Shown: in pieces, positions 58,877-64,000 of the stretch
Position numbering within the stretch: the first letter of the stretch is position 1
How the letters are laid out: each line of letters opens with the position of its first letter
Assembly: GCA_963422465.1 (NCBI GenBank)
Contig: OY730174.1
Span: 124,001 to 188,000 of the forward strand
Direction: 5' to 3'
Length of the DNA: 64,000 nt
Origin: Lichina pygmaea
Taxonomy: Eukaryota > Ascomycota > Lichinomycetes > Lichinales > Lichinaceae
Notes under the pieces: model-generated
Databases searched by the model: none
What the model was told of the DNA's origin: nothing
The model's input: the letters and a program-made list of their open reading frames with translations, nothing else
Program-made: the position numbers and the translations under genes

Positions 58877-60798
58877 ATGATGAAGCTCCATGCTGGCCGT
58901 TGTAAGACGGATGCGGCCACAGGAGATGAACGCCCTCGACGGCGTAGCGTCGTCGGAACGCCCAAGTCGACCTCGGCTTCGTCCGGGAGTTTAAGGCGCA
59001 GCACTCGCGAAAAGCCATCGATGGAGCTTGTGAAGGTTAGTGGAGGCGCATGCGCGACCTCGCGATGTTGACATCGCTCGTCCTGACGCCGGAGCGTTCG
59101 GCGCTCACTGCTTTCAGGCTCCCAAAAAGGTTCCGGAGAAAGCCAAACGGAGCGCCTCCATGGTGGCTCAGGCGCCTCCGCCTCCACAGGTACGGCTCGT
59201 TGAATTGCCGGGCGGTGCACCGCTCGTCGAGCCGGCTCGGCCAGCGTCCGGCGGAGGCCGCCTCCAGGACCAGCAGGCCAAGGTCGAGACGTCGCTCAAG
59301 GCCAAGGCTTGCGATGTCTTTGCCTATCTCGTCGAGGACTCGAGGCCGTCGACGCCCTCGAGCGAAGTGGCCAGGGCTCCCGGCACCACCGGCAGCGGTG
59401 ATTGTGATGGGCATCCCCCTCCTCCGCCGACGGATGATGGATCGGATGGATCTGAGGCCGCTGCTAGTTCTTGCGCGGCGAGCCAGATCTGTCGCAATCC
59501 GTCGCGGATGAGCCATGCCTTCTCGGATGCCGACACCCTCGCCGGACGAGACAGCTTTGGCGCATCGGATGCCCCGGTACCTCGACTGCCGCGCAGGCTG
59601 ACGCTGGATGCCACCTCGGCCATCTCCGACGGCGGCTACGGCGCACCTCTTCCGAGGAACGCTCCGTTCCCGGTCCATCACCACGCCCCGTATCCGTGGC
59701 CGCAGATGCACCTGCTAGAAGGCTCCGGCCACGGCCACGGACCCGGGATTGGGTGGCCGATGCCGGCGCACGCCGACCCGCATCTTCTGCCGCATCCGTT
59801 CGAACTGCTGGATCCGGAAGATCCAGCGTATGCACATTCCGTGATGGCGCAGCGCCCAGGCGCGGACTCCGACGGCGAGGCGCACACGTCCTCGCCTCCG
59901 CTGCTCTTCCGTAAGTTTGACTATCTCAACCGCCGCGTACTTCTCCACCTCCAAGACGAGGTCACGCAGCTCGAGGAAGAGTTGCTTGTGGTCGACCAGC
60001 ATCTGGCCCGGGCGAGAGAGGATGATCGTTGCGACAAGGGTGACCCCTACGAACGCGAGCAGCTACGTTGGCGGTACTCGCAGCTCATGGGTCGACTGGA
60101 GACCCAACTGGGCAAGTACCGTGCGTGACCACACCCCCCCCCCCCCCGCCTGTCGACGACGACGAACGACGACCCCGTCGCTGATGCTCGGCCAGATCAT
60201 GCGTTGTCGTTCTGCAGAGCCCTCCCCGCCTGCCCCAAGCCTAGCGAGGATGATGTGCAGCTCTGTCAGTCGTCCCTCGAGGAGCTCCAGCTGCACCGGA
60301 CGGCGTCGGGGATCCGACAGCACGTTTCCGACCTGTTATCCGTCAAGCCTACATCCGCTCGAAGCGCAACCGACTTTTCTGCCGTCTTTCAAACAGCCTG
60401 GATCCCGATTCCTACCGGCATCGGGACGACGCCTCAGCTTCACGTCGCGAGCTTGGCCGCTCTCTTCATTCTGCCGATGCTCCTGTTCAACTTCATACCC
60501 AGCGTTCTGGCAAGGCTCATCGTCGTCTCAGGCACGGCTGGCGGTGCCGCGGCCCTACTCTTCTCGACCAACGCCTTTGCCAGCGTGGGGATCGCCGACT
60601 GGATCCGATATGCCGTCGTGTAAGGCGACCCCTCCTTCCTCTCTCTCCTTCTCCGTCTTCGGACCGGGACGGTCTTGTTCCTTGGTCCTTCCCTCCTCAA
60701 GTTTACCTGCATCCTCTGCTTCCAACTGTGCCCAGGACGTAGCTGACTTTAATAGTTACACCGGGATGATGAGCGTTCTGGCCATTGTGGCACGCTGA
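58877..60798 (+). CDS. DUF6594-type fungal membrane protein
   Basis: Four exons give about 534 residues: 58877-59035, 59118-60120, 60220-60619 and 60756-60798. The first intron (GTTAGT...TTTCAG) and the last (GTAAGG...AATAG) close well. For the middle one the donor is GTGCGT at 60121 with a GAG acceptor, or GTACCG at 60116 with TGCAG at 60217. Residues ~1-270 are Pro/Ser/His/Gly-rich and disordered. Residues ~285-380 carry L-F-R-K-F-D-Y-L-N-R-R-V-L-L-H-L-Q-D-E-V-T, the opening of the DUF6594 helical domain. Residues ~430-534 hold two or three membrane helices (L-A-A-L-F-I-L-P-M-L-L-F-N-F-I-P; L-I-V-V-S-G-T-A-G-G-A; Y-T-G-M-M-S-V-L-A-I-V). The function of this abundant fungal family is unknown. 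Confidence 0.7.
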
Positions 60799-62179
60799 AG
60801 AGTCAGATCCTAAATTTGAAGGACGCAAGAACCCCGTTTCTATGCAGACGGAATGCACCGTTCCGAAGAACGTGAACTTGCTTAAAGAAAAATGCATGAA
60901 GTGCCAGGCCACTGCACGTAACATTGGCGTGCTCAAGTATCTTGGCTCATTTGTAAGTGGAGTGTAACACCACTGTCTGTCGAGATGTTGCTCTAGCATC
61001 TTGGCGCGACATCGACACTGACTCGTTCGCAAGATATAGACAGGTGTTGCACCGTTCGAGCAGGCCCCCAAGCACGGCTAGCTACGATGCACCCTCTACC
61101 GGATCGCCTACGATGGCTTCCGTGCTTCTTGTCCTCGTCTCACCCCCACTTCTGGATGCATTCCCCTCCAAAGTCGATCCTCAGCACCCGGCCAGGCTCT
61201 CACTTGTCGTCACCGGATTGATCAGACCTCCATTCATCGTCATGTAGAGCGTCCTGCTATAAGCGGGGTCACCCCTGCTCTGGCCCACGGCTCTTGTTGG
61301 ACGGATCGACAAAGACCAGCTTGTTCTGGTTGTTGATAGTCACCGGCGGTTGTCTGTTCGGACGGACTGCCACATTCTTGACGAAGCTGTTGACCGGACA
61401 TTCGACACAGTGGAAAGGGGCTCGAGATTCACTCGTCCTTCGTCTTGCGGCGCAGGCGTAAACATGTCGAGGCCTAGCGGCTGGGGCCCTTCTACGGGTA
61501 GGCTGCGACGAGGTGCAGCCCGTCAGCGGCCATCGCGGGGGATAGCACGTCACAGCTCAGCATGGTTCCCCGAGAGAAGGCTCACCTTGGACTTCTAGGG
61601 GCCTGAGGTCGCCCACATGCCACCTGGCATGTTGCCAAGGCAAATGACCATGCGAGCAAGGCGTGCAGCTGTGGAAAAGCAGTGTTCTGGTATGTTTTGG
61701 GCCTGTTATGATATGGACCGAATGTGCTCGGCCGAGCAAGGGCGCGACTGAGGCTTTTATAAAAGCCAAGATCTAGGAGTAGCTCTACAGTACCCCGCCA
61801 GCACGATTGGGTAAATTGTAAACTCCGGACGCCTGTATGAGACATTCACGTCTGCGGAGGACTCGTGAGGCTGTGCCCCACATCTTCAATGGAGAGCCTC
61901 GTCGAGCGTCGAAGCGTTGGACTTTGGCGGATGCAACTCCAGGCAGAAGAGCTGCCGTCGCAACGGTGCCAGTCCGGGGCAAGCAGCACAAGGAACAACG
62001 TCACATCATTCGCCGCGTCGTGGTAGACCTAGCTGCAGAAGTCTCTGTTGTCTTACCTCACAAAGACCCTTACGTACCGCACAGAAGCAAATAATCTCCT
62101 CCAGCTTCCGAGTCATTTGGACGTCGGATGAGTGTTGATATGGAGCTACAGTTCAGCTACACAGTGTTCTTGTACTGGC

Positions 62180-62295
62180 TGGCGTGATGGTGGCGGGTGG
62201 AAGGATAGTTACTGGATCGATGGCGGGGGCCAGAAAGATGGCTGCTGGCTTCATGGTGATGGGTGCAAGGATAGCTGCTGGCTTGACGGTGGTGT
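62180..62295. repeat. Diverged minisatellite
   Basis: Imperfect units of roughly 40-45 bp recur, each with a version of GTGATGGTGG.TGG..AGGATAG followed by CTG.CTGG or CTGGAT. The decay between units suggests an old array. Confidence 0.5.
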
Positions 62296-63445
62296 ATAGA
62301 ATTGTACGCCTGATTGCTCTGGGTACTGCATCTTGTATGACTGAGTCTTCTTGACATGCTTAGTGTAGATAGTGCTCATCACGGCCAGTGTCACGTACCC
62401 CTGTCCCAGATTTTTTTTTCAACCTTGACTGGATCTTCTCTTTGTAGACAAGATAGAATAGTAGATGGCTCCAGGATTGGCTAGTCCACAAACTTCTCAA
62501 ACAGCAGCAACCAGAGACAAAGTGTCTCCAACTTTGAAATACGACATCAGGGCACTGGAAACATCAACAAGTCCACAAAAGAAACCCTCCCCCGAACCAG
62601 CAATTCTTCGAGATGACAAGAGATGGACCAGGTGACGGATGGGTAGAGCCAAGTCGGTTGAGCGGTCAGAGAATGTTGCCAGGCCTAATGACAAGACCAT
62701 TGGATTGTATTTCAAGCTTTAGAGTAATCTATCTCGATGCAATTGTCGAGTATAGAAACTTGTTATAAAATATCAAATGTTGTTCAAGTGCCCGGTAAGG
62801 GGTGTGTCTTTTGAAAGAGTCCCATGCCATAGATGTCAGAGTATGACCTCTCTTCTTCTGGAGGAAAGAAAGCCTCCATCAAGGTCGCGCTAGTCGAAAG
62901 ACAGGCCGGTTGGGTTGATGGGGGCCACCTCTCGGCACACCGATGCCTGACAAGGAATGCCCCGCGGACTTGACGATCTTGGTGAAGATTTCGTCCAGAG
63001 AGGGTACAGAGAACTGCATCGGCGCTCCGCCATCCGTCGGCTCTCGATCATCCCTGATGCCCTCTTGGCCCCTTGCCTGTGCCTCTCTTTCCTGTTGCAT
63101 TTCGACCAGCTCCTTGTACTGTTTTACTGTCAAGCCGAGCTCTTGCACACAGTCGACCTCCAATCCTTCTATGAATTCATCTGCCGATTGATCTCGGAGT
63201 CTTCGTTTGGAGCCATACAGTATCTTTCGATATGTTTTTGGGGGGAATCAGAATAAAAACTTCCACCAAACCTTGGACGGTACGGTATAGGTCACTCTCC
63301 CCAGGTTTGACCATCTCTCTCAACGCTGAACTGACCTTATTCAAGACGCACTCAATGAAGGTGGAGTAGAGATCACCCTGGGACGACCCCTTGGACTTCA
63401 TCATCAGTCTAGCTTTGATGCCCCGCTTCAGTCGGCAAGTCTTAC

Positions 63446-63637
63446 CGTGGAACTCCGCTTTGCAAGTCTTGTGCCAGAGGGCCATGCCAAACCATCTTTG
63501 GTTGTCTGCTGTTCGAGAGATCGAGCTTCAAGCTCGAGGACTCTGACATCAGAGTGTCCATCCTGTGGGAATGTTGCTCCAGAGATACGTGTTACGGCGC
63601 AGGCCAACAGACCAAAGAGCATGTATGACCCTCGCAT
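63446..63637 (-). CDS. Possible first exon of a small secreted protein
   Basis: From the ATG at 63637 a minus-strand frame codes a signal-peptide-like start (M-R-G-S-Y-M-L-F-G-L-L-A-C-A-V) and 64 residues up to a GTAAGA donor at 63445. Downstream minus-strand frames (63440-62879) are open in pieces but I could not find a unique set of splices or a family. It may be chance. Confidence 0.2.
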
Positions 63638-64000
63638 GCTTCTCTCTCTCTCTTTGCGGTACCGTAATGTCCAAGGCACAACAAACAATGAATGCGGTAC
63701 GGTATGGCTGACGACAGAACAGGTGAGTCCACCGATGAGAAAACAAGGAGATTACCATCACTTATCTATATGGAATCGATCAGGCTGCCATAGATTACCT
63801 CGTACTTTACCATGCGTACGCATACGAAGTTGAAGTCTAAGCCACTTGTTCCTCATATACGTGTGGAGGTACATCGTAAAGCCATGACAGACGGTCGTGA
63901 CAGTGTCTGTCGCAAGCATACCGTACTTCCGTACCGTACGGTGCCGTACATCTCGGCTGCTAGCCATGACATAGCGGGACTCTATGAGCACGAGTAATAT

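Larger units (their letters stand above)
60799..63997. other. No convincing gene
   Basis: About 3.2 kb of stop-rich sequence. Several short open frames occur on both strands without family features. A diverged minisatellite lies at 62180-62295, and a possible first exon of a small secreted protein at 63446-63637 (minus). Short TACGTACC and GGTACGGTA strings occur at 63270-63285 and 63695-63705. Confidence 0.55.

Overview
The window looks like nuclear DNA of a filamentous ascomycete (Pezizomycotina). The genes are GC-rich and mostly spliced, with introns of about 50-80 nt, GTRNGT-like donors and CTRAY branch sites. Several families are fungal (DUF3176, DUF6594, Apc1 of the BimE type, a Nup37-like protein). 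About 19 protein genes can be supported, most with exon structures whose phases close exactly. I cannot place the species. The intergenic DNA is unusually rich in TACGTA/GTAC palindromic strings and homopolymer runs.

Layout. 1-7.8 kb: a mitochondrial LEA-like repeat protein, a SNIP1/Pml1-type FHA protein (minus) and an unrecognised coiled-coil protein. 7.8-8.5 kb: a threefold tandem repeat of that last gene's 3' end, with a 151-bp solo-LTR-like fossil in the third unit. 8.9-14 kb: a DUF3176 membrane-protein gene with one in-frame TGA, a copia gag-like relic, and an App1-type phosphatidate phosphatase (minus). 15-29 kb: a Nup37-like gene (minus) divergent from APC1, an AMSH-type JAMM deubiquitinase (minus) divergent from a mitochondrial transcription factor B-like gene. 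30-40 kb: an ABC-F ATPase, a secreted type-B carboxylesterase with a GC-AG intron, and a mitochondrial DUF155/Mrx10 gene (minus) divergent from the pyruvate dehydrogenase E1-beta gene. 41-51.5 kb: VPS41 with a 27-nt microexon, a secreted Ser/Thr-rich protein, and a type II membrane protein kinase-like gene. 52.9-60.8 kb: arginase and mitochondrial GatB (both minus), a deleted Tc1/mariner-like element, and a DUF6594 membrane protein. The last 3 kb hold no convincing gene.

Functionally this is mostly housekeeping: cell-cycle ubiquitination (APC1), endosomal and vacuolar traffic (AMSH, VPS41), nuclear pore (Nup37-like), splicing-linked FHA protein, translation (ABC-F), and a noticeable share of mitochondrial genes (LEA-like, mtTFB, Mrx10, PDB1, GatB). 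The genes do not form a biosynthetic cluster and I see no defence system. The least explained items are the in-frame TGA in an otherwise open DUF3176 gene, the 205-bp tandem units derived from a coding 3' end, the orphan kinase-like membrane protein, and the TACGTA-rich spacers.
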